Assembly: GCA_022791355.1 (NCBI GenBank)
Contig: JAAVYX010000088.1
Location: forward strand, 1-14,226
Length of the DNA stretch: 14,226 nucleotides
Reading direction: 5' to 3'
Origin: Clostridiales bacterium
GTDB taxonomy: Bacteria; Bacillota; Clostridia; Oscillospirales; Acutalibacteraceae
Positions 1 through 6,083 of the stretch are shown here, one piece after another (position 1 is the first letter of the stretch; each line of letters starts with the position of its first letter). The position numbers were made by a program, and so were the translations under genes. Below the pieces are notes generated by a model that ran no database searches, had not been told where the DNA came from, and saw nothing but the letters and a program-made list of their open reading frames with translations.

Positions 1-60
1 GCGGTCGCCAGGTAGAGGCGCGTGAGCGCCGCGGTCGCCAGGTAGAGGCGCGTGAGCGCC
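1..60. repeat. 30-bp perfect tandem duplication at window edge
   Basis: Positions 1-30 and 31-60 are identical, and 61-75 begin a degenerate third copy (CGGCCGCCAG against CGGTCGCCAG). The array runs off the left edge, so its full copy number is unknown. On the minus strand the unit is exactly ten codons long; one open frame reads ALTRLYLATA twice, preceded by AAYDHLAAE. It could therefore be the internal repeat of a protein whose gene lies mostly outside the window. No start codon was found for that frame inside the window, so no CDS is called. Confidence 0.85.
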
Positions 61-252
61 TCGGCCGCCAGATGGTCATAGGCCGCTCGCTTAGATAACC
101 GGCGTCCCGATCCAGTTCAAGGCCAGACCTTTATCCTGCGCCCCTTGCGCAAAACAATACCGAAACGCTTTTGCACCGAAGGTCCTAAGGCTCTGGTACC
201 AAGGTCGACGCAAGCCGCTATCGGCCCTTCATCCGGACGGTCTGCGGCAAAA

Positions 253-1011
253 TCAGTAAAATACCTTCTCCAAAAACAAACCCTGGGGCGGCGCGGTGGG
301 ACCGGCCCTGTTCCGGTTCCGGGAGGCCAGTATGTCCGGCAGCTCTTCCAGCCGGATTTTGCCCTGCTGAACGGCCGCCAGCGTCCCCGTCAAGATGCGC
401 ACCATATTATACAGAAATCCGTCGGCCGTGACCCGCAGACAGATCAGCCGCTCCCCCGTTCCTATCTCATGGGCTTCGGCCGAAAGGCCGGACAGGGTGC
501 GGACCGTATCGACGACGCTGCTCCCGGCCGCCGAAAAACCGGCAAAGTCATGCCGGCCTAAAAAGGGCTTGCAGGAGGCCGCCAGCAACTCCATATCCAC
601 AGGGGAACGAAGCCGCCAAGCATAGGCGTCGTAAAAGGGATTGGGCCAGCGGCTGTTGTATATCTGATACCGGTAGGTTTTTCCCTTACAGTCGTACCGG
701 GCGTGAAAGCCGGCGGAAACCTCCCGGCAGCCGCAGACCGCCATATTCCCTGGCAGATGGGCGTTGAGGGCGGCGGCCAGCTTTTCGGGCGGGATGGAGG
801 AAGTCGTGTCCAAATGGCAGCAAAACTGTTCGGCGTGAACCCCCGCGTCGGTACGGCTGCAGCCGGTCACGCTAGGGCGGACGGCCAGCACCGCCTCCAA
901 GGCGTTTTGCAGGGTTTCCTGCACGGTGACGCCGTTTTTCTGCACCTGCCAGCCGTGGTAGCCTGTTCCGTCATACCGGAGGGTCAGCAGCAGGCGGCGA
1001 GATTCTGACAT
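253..1011 (-). CDS. truA: tRNA pseudouridine(38-40) synthase TruA
   Basis: TruA isomerises uridines 38-40 in the tRNA anticodon arm to pseudouridine in the cytoplasm. The 252-residue protein has the family's N-terminal LRYDGTGYHGWQ motif (about residues 11-22), the catalytic loop CSRTDAGVHA (51-60, catalytic Asp55) and the downstream motif FLYNMVRIL. Length is normal for the family. A TTG codon at 1050 in the same frame would add 13 residues. The ATG at 1011 is preferred because AAGGGGGG lies at normal spacing before it and the protein then begins directly at the conserved fold. A minus-strand promoter lies just upstream. The gene appears to be transcribed alone here. In many Firmicutes truA follows ecfT genes; here the S-component gene nearby is on the opposite strand, so they are not co-transcribed. 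Confidence 0.96.
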   Translation of the reverse strand: MSESRRLLLTLRYDGTGYHGWQVQKNGVTVQETLQNALEAVLAVRPSVTGCSRTDAGVHAEQFCCHLDTTSSIPPEKLAAALNAHLPGNMAVCGCREVSAGFHARYDCKGKTYRYQIYNSRWPNPFYDAYAWRLRSPVDMELLAASCKPFLGRHDFAGFSAAGSSVVDTVRTLSGLSAEAHEIGTGERLICLRVTADGFLYNMVRILTGTLAAVQQGKIRLEELPDILASRNRNRAGPTAPPQGLFLEKVFY

Positions 1012-1060
1012 GCGGGTTCCCCCCTTCCGCGCTTCTTTGGATAATTTCAAATGAAAAATT

Positions 1061-1097
1061 ATTATAATATTGTATCACAACAATGGACTGAGTACAA
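1061..1097 (-). promoter_or_regulatory. Predicted truA promoter
   Basis: Read on the minus strand, TTGTAC (1092-1097), a 17-bp spacer and TACAAT (1069-1074) form a sigma-A type promoter about 60 bp upstream of the truA ATG. A second TATAAT at 1061-1066 has no matching -35 box at a suitable distance. Confidence 0.55.
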
Positions 1098-1111
1098 GTT
1101 TTTCTATAGCA

Positions 1112-1357
1112 GGACTCTATGGAGGAACGTATTGCCGGGTTATAGCTGCGATAATTTCACACAATCGGATTGTATGAAATGCGTCTCCGAAAAATTTTCC
1201 GGTTTTCTCTTGAACCAGTCAAAAACATTTCCGCGAGCGCGTCTTTTGCGTGCGTTTTTTCGCGTAAAGAAAAGCACGCAAAAGGCCTTGGAAACCTACG
1301 TCCCCGCAAGACGGACGAGAAGCGGCCGTACCTGCCGGACAGCCGATAGATTTCCTC
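1112..1357. other. Gene-free spacer with one perfect inverted repeat
   Basis: No convincing coding signal was seen between the truA promoter and the ECF promoter. The notable element is an 11-bp perfect inverted repeat, CTTTTGCGTGC at 1243-1253 and GCACGCAAAAG at 1274-1284, enclosing a 20-nt loop. There is no T-run next to it, so it is not an obvious terminator. The rest is GC-rich with no recognised motif. Confidence 0.5.
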
Positions 1358-1386
1358 TTGTGTATCGTCGTAAAATCGTGTAATAT
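1358..1386 (+). promoter_or_regulatory. Predicted promoter of ECF S component / DUF1893 operon
   Basis: TTGTGT (1358-1363), a 17-bp spacer and TAATAT (1381-1386) make a moderate sigma-A promoter about 85 bp upstream of the ATG at 1472. The transcript would carry a leader of about 80 nt; no known riboswitch consensus was recognised in it. Confidence 0.45.
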
Positions 1387-1471
1387 GGATGAAAAGGAAA
1401 CCGTTGGAAAACGGCCGCCGAACAGGCTAAAGACTGAACGGTAAAAATGGAGAATAAAGGAGTCGATTCGT

Positions 1472-2026
1472 ATGTCATCCATCGCGTTAAGACCAACCGC
1501 CCTGAAAATCAAATCCGTCACTGCCCTTGCCGCGGTGATCGCCGCTGTGGCGCTGCCCCAGTTGTTTCACGCTGCGGGCCTTTTATCCGGCGCAGGCAGC
1601 GCGCTGGGCGCGGCTTTCCTGCCCATGCATCTGCCGGTGTTGCTGGCGGCTTTTCTAGGCGGTCCCGTCGTGGGGCTGACCGCCGGTATTGTAAGCCCAC
1701 TGATCAGCTTCTTGCTCTCGGGAATGCCGTCGGCCGACCTCCTTCCTTTTATGACGCTGGAGCTGGCGGGCTACGGCTTGGCGGGCGGCCTTATGTATAA
1801 GGTCAAGCTGCCGGTCATTGTAAAACTGCTTGTCGCGCAGCTCGCCGGCCGCGCGGTCCGCGCTCTGTCCGTGCTGGCGGCGGTTTATCTGCTGCATGCG
1901 CAGACCGTACAGCCGGCTTCTATCTGGAATATGGTGACGGTCGCCCTGCCCGGCATCGTCCTGCAATGGGTCCTGATCCCCCTGCTTATGTACCGTATGG
2001 AGGGAATGAAAAAATATTATGTCTGA
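1472..2026 (+). CDS. ECF transporter substrate-binding (S) component
   Basis: A 184-residue, strongly hydrophobic protein with about six membrane segments (roughly 12-34, 48-66, 67-83, 89-108, 111-141, 151-175). This size and topology fit S components of energy-coupling factor vitamin/micronutrient importers. The stretch around residues 60-105 (GGPVVGLTAG, SGMP, then ELAGYGLAGG) resembles the ECF_trnsprt family (PF12822). S components bind the substrate in the membrane and use a shared EcfA1-A2-T motor, which is not encoded in this window. The substrate cannot be read from the sequence, and no vitamin riboswitch was seen upstream. AAAGGAG lies 9 nt before the ATG. The gene overlaps the next one by 8 bp, indicating translational coupling. 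Confidence 0.82.
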   Translation: MSSIALRPTALKIKSVTALAAVIAAVALPQLFHAAGLLSGAGSALGAAFLPMHLPVLLAAFLGGPVVGLTAGIVSPLISFLLSGMPSADLLPFMTLELAGYGLAGGLMYKVKLPVIVKLLVAQLAGRAVRALSVLAAVYLLHAQTVQPASIWNMVTVALPGIVLQWVLIPLLMYRMEGMKKYYV

Positions 2027-2471
2027 TTTGGAGAAGGCCCGGCGCCTTTTGGAGCAGGAGGGCTATAGTTGCGTACTGTGTAAAGGCGGCGCGACCCATG
2101 TCAGCCGGAAACGGGGCGTGTCCCCCCTGCTGGGCTGGCTGGAGGACGGGCTGGACATGAGCGGTTTTTCGGCTGCGGATAAAATCGTGGGCAAAGCGGC
2201 GGCCATGCTTTTCGCGCTGGGCGGCGTGAAGGCGGTCTATGCGCCGGTCATGAGCGAGAAGGCGGCCGCGCTTCTGGAAAAGCAGAAGGTCGCGGCGTTC
2301 TACGGACAAACGGTCCCCGCCGTCATCAACCGGGCGGGCGACGGGATTTGCCCCATGGAACAGGCTGTGTCCGGTCTGGAAGATCCGTCGAAGGCCCCCG
2401 AGGTTCTGCGCGGCGCATTAGCGGCGCTGCGGGCGCAGGCGGAACCTAAAAACTGCAAATCGGATGTGTAA
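2019..2471 (+). CDS. DUF1893 (TM1506-like) protein
   Basis: A 150-residue protein matching the DUF1893 family (PF08973) nearly end to end: an N-terminal helix with LEKARRLLE, the SCVLCKGG motif (Cys18, Cys21), FSAADKIVGKAAA (50-62), YAPVMSE (74-80), and the C-terminal INRAGDGICPMEQAV (103-117, Cys111). Thermotoga TM1506 of this family has a cytidine-deaminase-like fold but lacks a demonstrated activity, so no reaction is assigned. The start overlaps the end of the ECF S-component gene by 8 bp, so the two are translated from one mRNA. A role in metabolising or sensing the imported compound is a reasonable inference only. The conserved cysteines could suit redox or metal chemistry, but this is unproven. 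Confidence 0.85.
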   Translation: MSDLEKARRLLEQEGYSCVLCKGGATHVSRKRGVSPLLGWLEDGLDMSGFSAADKIVGKAAAMLFALGGVKAVYAPVMSEKAAALLEKQKVAAFYGQTVPAVINRAGDGICPMEQAVSGLEDPSKAPEVLRGALAALRAQAEPKNCKSDV

Positions 2472-2481
2472 GTCAAACCGG

Positions 2482-2510
2482 GGCGGCCGATCCATTCGGC
2501 CGCCTGATTT
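2482..2510 (+). terminator. Hairpin terminator after DUF1893 gene
   Basis: GGCGGCCGA (2482-2490) and TCGGCCGCC (2496-2504) form a perfect 9-bp stem with a 5-nt loop, 10 bp after the stop codon. The following TGATTTGCCTTT is only moderately T-rich. A second small hairpin (TTTGCC/GGCAAA) follows directly. Confidence 0.6.
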
Positions 2511-2583
2511 GCCTTTGCGGCAAAGATTGTGGCCTGATTGCGCTTTTATTGAAAGGGTGGAATTTCGCGGCAATCGCGCTTTC

Positions 2584-2715
2584 CTACTTTAGATGCTTGG
2601 GAGATCGTCCCAGTTCTTGCGCAATCTTTCCGATTGCATATCCTTTGACGCAAAATAATAGCATCTTTTTTCTCTCATATAGTGTAAGACGCTTACTTGA
2701 ATTGTTGGAAAACCT
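2584..2715 (-). pseudogene. Decayed IS30-family transposase HTH fragment
   Basis: Read on the minus strand from 2715, the frame encodes about 43 residues. They contain KRLTLYERKKM, then GYAIGKIAQELGRSP, and end at an in-frame stop at 2584. This is the pattern of the N-terminal HTH_38 domain of IS30-family transposases (LT..ER..I ... G.S...IA..LGRSP). The expected following TISREIKR is replaced by the stop, and no DDE domain follows. It is therefore a fossil of an insertion and unlikely to be expressed. A longer overlapping open frame in another phase on the same strand has no recognisable features. Confidence 0.55.
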
Positions 2716-2777
2716 TGTGATTCAGTAAGGCGGTGAGATCTATGTATAAAAACAAGGAACGAACAAATAAAGCGTGG

Positions 2778-2831
2778 CTCCATGCAAAGTCAGTAAGTTG
2801 CGACGATTGCATGGAGTAATAGATGTCGCAA
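2778..2831 (+). promoter_or_regulatory. Predicted H-type pseudoknot / double inverted repeat upstream of CD3324-family gene
   Basis: CTCCATGCAA (2778-2787) pairs perfectly with TTGCATGGAG (2807-2816). Inside the 19-nt loop, TTGCGAC (2798-2804) pairs with GTCGCAA (2825-2831) outside it. As RNA this is a classic H-type pseudoknot (10-bp and 7-bp stems, loops of 10, 2 and 8 nt). As DNA it is two interlocked inverted repeats. It lies 54 bp upstream of the ATG at 2885. Its role is inferred. Confidence 0.5.
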
Positions 2832-2884
2832 GTTTAATATGCTGGCTTTGCCACTTGATCGTTATGCTCAAGGAGGAAGCCTAC

Positions 2885-3148
2885 ATGAAATATATCAACG
2901 CCAAAAATATTCTTCCTGATGTATTAGTTGCCGAATTGCAGCAATACATTCAGGGGAGCTACTTATATATCCCTGCGGTACAGGGCCAACAACGGACTTG
3001 GGGCGAGGCATCAGGATATAGAAAAGAACTGCAACTAAGAAATGAACAGATAGCGAAAGATTATCGAAGTGGAGCATCTATTGAATATTTATCGGATAAA
3101 TACTTTTTATCTGTTCATACTATACGGAAAATAATCTATAAGAAGTAA
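2885..3148 (+). CDS. CD3324-family HTH protein
   Basis: An 87-residue protein that fits the CD3324 family of small Firmicute proteins. It opens MKYINAKNILP, continues with QQYIQGSYLYIP (about 21-32) and ends in a helix-turn-helix-like region (about 55-86, including SIEYLSDKYFLSVHTIRKII) resembling Mor/C activator DNA-binding tails. A role as a transcription regulator is inferred from this region; no target is known. The open frame extends upstream to 2774, but the ATG at 2885 has AAGGAGG 8 nt before it and begins at the conserved family start. Base composition is distinctly AT-richer than the flanking genes, suggesting acquisition together with the acetyltransferase downstream. A terminator follows directly, so it is probably a single-gene transcript. 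Confidence 0.85.
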   Translation: MKYINAKNILPDVLVAELQQYIQGSYLYIPAVQGQQRTWGEASGYRKELQLRNEQIAKDYRSGASIEYLSDKYFLSVHTIRKIIYKK

Positions 3149-3153
3149 TGAGA

Positions 3154-3185
3154 AGGGGTTGCCAACGTGCAACCTCTTGTTTTGT
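3154..3185 (+). terminator. Intrinsic terminator after CD3324-family gene
   Basis: AGGGGTTGC (3154-3162) and GCAACCTCT (3169-3177) form a 9-bp stem with one G-T pair and a 6-nt loop, followed by TTGTTTTGT. It starts 6 bp after the stop codon. Confidence 0.8.
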
Positions 3186-3275
3186 GTAAAGAACGCTACA
3201 GAAACTTTTTGTAGATTAAATTTGGAGCGCCCATTTCGGTAAAATAGTAGCAGAATATTCTTGGAGGTGAATAAA

Positions 3276-3905
3276 ATGGACAAGTCAAATAGCGCTCTTT
3301 ATCCCCGGTCTACGGATAAAGAAACGGTTTATCTGAAAAGTGTAGTTTCAGGCCCTAACATCGAGGTGGGTGCATTTACAATGTATAACGACTTTGTAAA
3401 TGATCCGATACTGTTTGAGCGAAACAATATTTTATACCATTATCCCGTAAATCACGATAAGCTGATTATCGGAAAATTCTGCTCTATTGCTTGCGGAGCA
3501 AAGTTTGTTTTTAACAGCGCCAATCATACTTTGGCGTCTCTCTCAACATACCCTTTTCCCATCTTCTTTGAAGAGTGGGGATTAGATGTTAAGGAGATCA
3601 CTGCCGCCTGGGACAACAAAGGCGATATCATAATCGGCAATGACGTTTGGATTGGGTACGAGGCGGTTATCCTCTCCGGCGTTACGATTGGCGACGGAGC
3701 AATCATCGGAACCCGCGCTGTTGTAACTAAAGATGTGGCCCCTTATACGATTGTTGGCGGTCTGCCGGCGAAACCAATTCGGAAACGCTTTTCAGATGAG
3801 AAAATTGCAAAGCTCTTGGAAATACAATGGTGGAATTGGTCAAATGAGAAAATTGCAAAGAACATCCAGGCAATACAATCAGGCGATATAGCGCAGTTAC
3901 AATAG
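3276..3905 (+). CDS. Vat/CatB-like xenobiotic O-acetyltransferase
   Basis: A 209-residue left-handed beta-helix acetyltransferase of the xenobiotic acyltransferase class, which acetylates a hydroxyl of drugs such as streptogramin A or chloramphenicol using acetyl-CoA. Evidence: hexapeptide-repeat strands around 113-165 (GDIIIGNDVWIG, VTIGDGAIIG, APYTIVGG), the family motif LYHYPVN, and NSANHTLASLSTYPF (80-94) carrying the probable catalytic His84. The C-terminal RKRFSD...QWWNW matches Vat proteins. Length is normal (Vat about 209-220). The in-frame TTG at 3261 is part of the ribosome binding site (GGAGGTG); ATG 3276 sits 7 nt after it. The sequence is AT-richer than the neighbouring housekeeping genes, consistent with horizontal transfer. 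Whether it confers resistance cannot be told: many gut Clostridia carry intrinsic CatB-related homologues of unknown substrate. Confidence 0.85.
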   Translation: MDKSNSALYPRSTDKETVYLKSVVSGPNIEVGAFTMYNDFVNDPILFERNNILYHYPVNHDKLIIGKFCSIACGAKFVFNSANHTLASLSTYPFPIFFEEWGLDVKEITAAWDNKGDIIIGNDVWIGYEAVILSGVTIGDGAIIGTRAVVTKDVAPYTIVGGLPAKPIRKRFSDEKIAKLLEIQWWNWSNEKIAKNIQAIQSGDIAQLQ

Positions 3906-4262
3906 GGCATCCGCAAAGCGCCGGGATAATAAAAAAACCGTTGTAATGACGCATGGCGCTCTCGGGTTACTTTTTGTTCTTATCGAACGTCAGTATCCCT
4001 GCGCCTTGCGTCATTTTCCTTTCCTGCCGCACTTACGTTGTACGCGCAAGCTTGGGGCCTCAGGCGAACAGCCAGAATGGCCAACGGCCGTTTGTTCAGA
4101 CGCCTCAAGCGAAAATCTACATGCCGAGAATTTTGATTAATCCGCCTGTCGCCTTTTCTGCGCACATATACGCTCCGCGTATGTTTAACCGGATGGCCGC
4201 TGATAACAGCGTCAATCTGAAACAGGATTCCAGAAGGGCCGCGCACAACCGATTCCTGTCGT
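3906..4262. other. Gene-free spacer with two large inverted repeats
   Basis: No convincing gene was seen. The first structure has AATGACGCA (3945-3953) and TGCGTCATT (4007-4015) as perfect arms, continued inward past one mismatch by GGCGC (3955-3959) and GCGCC (4001-4005), enclosing 41 nt. The second is a longer imperfect inverted repeat with arms near 4050-4070 (GCTTGGGGC...GAACA) and 4093-4110 (TGTTCAGACGCCTCAAGC) around GGCC-rich centres. Both could be remnants of small non-autonomous mobile elements or structured RNA. Short open frames on both strands show no family features. Confidence 0.5.
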
Positions 4263-4266
4263 AGAG

Positions 4267-4305
4267 AAAGAGCGGGATCCGGCCGAAGCCGTCCCGCTCT
4301 TTTTC
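4267..4305. terminator. Bidirectional intrinsic terminator (rnpB / spacer)
   Basis: AAAGAGCGGGA (4267-4277) and TCCCGCTCTTT (4292-4302) form an 11-bp perfect stem, with an inner CGGC/GCCG stem around a CGAA loop. On the plus strand it runs into TTTTTCTTC. On the minus strand, which serves the RNase P RNA, it runs into TTTCTCT. Confidence 0.85.
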
Positions 4306-4329
4306 TTCTCATACCGATTTGGATATGAG

Positions 4330-4674
4330 GTGCGACCAGGTCTGTAAGCCGAGTTCTGTCTTGAACGACCATCTATCTAGGCCGGGGATTGCTCCCCGGC
4401 TCCAGCCACCTTTCAAAGCACGCCGGGCAAGCGTATCGCTTTCTTTGGTGTTGCTCCGGATAGGGTTTACAGGGCCGCGCGGTCTCCCGCGCGCCGGTGA
4501 GCTCTTACCTCGCCTTTCCACCCTTACCGCCTCACGGCGGCGGTATATCTCTGTTGCACTTTCCCTAAGGTCACCCTCGGCGGCCGTTAGCCGCTATCCC
4601 GCCCTGCGGAGCTCGGACTTTCCTCAGCCGCCGAAGGCTGTCCCCCGGCGGCCGCGGCCGTTCGGCCTGCTCAC
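4330..4674 (-). ncRNA. rnpB: RNase P RNA (bacterial class A type)
   Basis: This is the catalytic RNA of ribonuclease P, which removes 5' leaders from pre-tRNAs. Read on the minus strand, all the universal segments appear in order: GAGGAAAGUCCGAGCUC near the 5' end, GGGAAAGUGCAACAGAGAUA, then GGUAAGAGCUCACCG, AAACCCUAUCCGGAGCAA and finally GACAGAACUCGGCUUACAG at the 3' end. Length is about 345 nt. The 5' end is set by the promoter (first G seven bases after the -10 box). The 3' end is approximate, chosen from weak pairing of the terminal GUG with GCAC. The terminator at 4267-4302 follows. It lies about 80 bp downstream of the ferritin-like gene but has its own promoter. Confidence 0.96.
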
Positions 4675-4681
4675 GAAAAAA

Positions 4682-4710
4682 AGTATAGCACAGATTCGTC
4701 CCGTCCGCAA
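4682..4710 (-). promoter_or_regulatory. rnpB promoter
   Basis: On the minus strand, TTGCGG (4705-4710), a 17-bp spacer and TATACT (4682-4687), then seven bases to the predicted +1 G at 4674, exactly where the RNase P RNA should begin. Confidence 0.8.
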
Positions 4711-4753
4711 GAAGCAGTCCGCATATTTTGAAAGGGCGCAGCCGGCTTAAACC

Positions 4754-5284
4754 TTATTTTTCTTCCCTGGTCAGGCGAATTTCCATCTGCCGTAGAATTT
4801 GGACGTGGCGTTCCTCGTCTAGGATAATCCGGTTTAATATTTCACAGATATATTTATCGCCAATCCAGTCCGCCTGCCGCCGGTACTGGGCAATGGCGGC
4901 CCGCTCTCCCTCCAGGGCGTTGCACACCAGCCGTCGGGGCGTGCGGGTGTAGGAGTTGCAGGCCGGGGTCCAGTAAACCGGCCGGCCCCTGTCGGGATGC
5001 CAGAGCCGTGGGTCGGCCCCAAGCAGGCAGGCCAGCTCGGCAAAGGTATTTAGATGATGCATTTCCACCATGCTGATTTTGCGGAAGGTCTCGGATAGGT
5101 CCGCATAGGTCTCCCGCAGCACGACGCTGTTATAAACATAGAGACTGATGGTAGACATCTCCGAATCGCAGCTTCCCATATTGGCCAACATGGCAGCCGC
5201 GTATTTGGTATTACGTCCCTCGACCCGGACAGGCGGATAAGGCGCGCTGTCGGCAAAAGACATTTTCGAATCCTTCGTATCCAT
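4754..5284 (-). CDS. Ferritin-like / manganese-catalase-type di-metal protein
   Basis: A 176-residue protein with the four-helix-bundle di-metal pattern. It has a helix-A glutamate (Glu42 in CDSEMSTISLY), ExxH in helix B (Glu74, His77 in VEMHH), helix C with LEGERAAIAQY (Glu125/Glu127) and ExxH in helix D (Glu157, His160 in DEERH). This supports a ferritin-like or Mn-catalase-like oxidative-stress or metal protein in the cytoplasm; peroxidase, catalase and storage activity cannot be separated by sequence. It is shorter than classical manganese catalases (about 270 or more) and lacks a rubredoxin tail, so it is not a full rubrerythrin. The start is ATG 5284 with AGGGGG upstream. It is followed on the same strand by rnpB. 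Confidence 0.8.
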   Translation of the reverse strand: MDTKDSKMSFADSAPYPPVRVEGRNTKYAAAMLANMGSCDSEMSTISLYVYNSVVLRETYADLSETFRKISMVEMHHLNTFAELACLLGADPRLWHPDRGRPVYWTPACNSYTRTPRRLVCNALEGERAAIAQYRRQADWIGDKYICEILNRIILDEERHVQILRQMEIRLTREEK

Positions 5285-5342
5285 AGAGTCGCCCCCTCAT
5301 GGTTTTTGTATAATTTATGCTTGGGGGAACTTGGACTATTCC

Positions 5343-5468
5343 GACTCTAAAATATATGATCCGCATACATTTTTGCGAGGTCTTCAATGGGCCGCAATCA
5401 AATCTGCATATTTTCGTTTTGATATAGCGGGAAGCTTCTCGGCAGATTTGCTTTTTTTATTTAGAGTC
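5343..5468. repeat. 126-bp element bounded by 9-bp inverted repeats with nested hairpin
   Basis: The outer arms are GACTCTAAA (5343-5351) and TTTAGAGTC (5460-5468). The inner arms are CAAATCTGC (5399-5407) and GCAGATTTG (5442-5450), followed by CTTTTTTT. Within the inner loop CGGGAAGCTTCTCG is near-palindromic. The whole could be a MITE-like insertion, or an RNA hairpin ending in a terminator (the inner stem plus T-run reads as a plus-strand terminator). No gene was seen in it. Confidence 0.55.
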
Positions 5469-5536
5469 TGTTTTCAAACGTTAAAAGGGTGTATGCTTTT
5501 GCTTTCCGATCGTTCGCTTCCCTACAGACCGACTTT

Positions 5537-5585
5537 CGCTTCAGCATGAGTCCTCCCGATTTTTACGGGGACTCATGCTGAAGCG
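5537..5585. repeat. 17-bp perfect inverted repeat (long hairpin)
   Basis: CGCTTCAGCATGAGTCC (5537-5553) is the exact reverse complement of 5569-5585, separated by 15 bases. Neither flank has a T-run, so it is not an ordinary intrinsic terminator. It lies midway between divergent genes. Confidence 0.9.
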
Positions 5586-5738
5586 GACAAATAAGGCGCA
5601 GGCATTCATGCGGTTACGCTGCGCCGGGGCTGCCGCGGCGTTCCGCGGGAACGCATGATTATACGCCGTTTGATTTTCGACAATCAAATTCTCTATCGTC
5701 CAAGAGGCAACTTAGGCTCTCCTTTTCAAATACTGCAT

Positions 5739-5771
5739 AAAATAAAGCAAAAATTAACCAAAATAAAGCAA
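5739..5771 (+). promoter_or_regulatory. Paired 12-bp direct repeats upstream of mannosidase promoter
   Basis: AAAATAAAGCAA occurs at 5739-5750 and again at 5760-5771, a 21-bp period equal to two helical turns. The second copy ends 8 bp before the -35 box. This arrangement suits an activator or repressor dimer; the protein is unknown. Confidence 0.5.
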
Positions 5772-5779
5772 GATTTTTC

Positions 5780-5808
5780 TTGTTTTCTTCTCAAAGATTC
5801 CGTATGAT
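5780..5808 (+). promoter_or_regulatory. Predicted alpha-mannosidase promoter
   Basis: TTGTTT (5780-5785), a 17-bp spacer and TATGAT (5803-5808). Transcription from about 5815 would give a leader of about 270 nt before the ATG at 6084. Confidence 0.6.
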
Positions 5809-5823
5809 ATAGGCAGCGAAGCT

Positions 5824-5897
5824 GAAAAAGCGCAGACGGCGTTTTTTCATCGGCGGCTGCCCGCCCGCCGGCGCGCAAAGCGCGCCTTTGTTTTTTG
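5824..5897 (+). terminator. Leader hairpins ending in a canonical intrinsic terminator
   Basis: A first hairpin pairs GAAAAAGCGC (5824-5833) with GCGTTTTTTC (5839-5848). A second, GGCGCGC (5870-5876), AAA, GCGCGCC (5880-5886), is followed by TTTGTTTTTT. This is a textbook terminator, placed about 55 nt after the predicted start of transcription and 190 nt before the mannosidase gene. It suggests transcription attenuation unless the promoter call is wrong. Confidence 0.65.
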
Positions 5898-6083
5898 CGT
5901 AGTCCAAGGTAAGGCTGCGGGACGGCCTTCTGGGGCGGGAATGCGCCGCGGTGTAAGATTCTTTTGCGCCGCTTTGGCTACCATACACAGCGCATGACGC
6001 CGTATTTTGCCGGGTCGGCGGCCGGCCGCGTCCTATCCCCAGCGCCTTATTTAAGATTGCCGCCGAAGTTAGGATGAGAAAGT

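Noticed and set aside
1387..1471. Possible vitamin riboswitch before the ECF S component
   Set aside because: The leader is only about 80 nt and shows none of the conserved cores of TPP, FMN, cobalamin, THF or preQ1 riboswitches that I could recognise.
4319..4750. Open frame of 143 codons on the plus strand
   Set aside because: It lies across the RNase P RNA gene on the opposite strand and has no protein-family features.
5331..5549. Plus-strand open frame of 72 codons
   Set aside because: It is built over nested inverted repeats, with no ribosome binding site and no recognisable domain.
5791..5988. Minus-strand open frame of 65 codons in the mannosidase leader
   Set aside because: It covers the leader terminator and hairpins, shows no family motif, and overlaps the predicted promoter.
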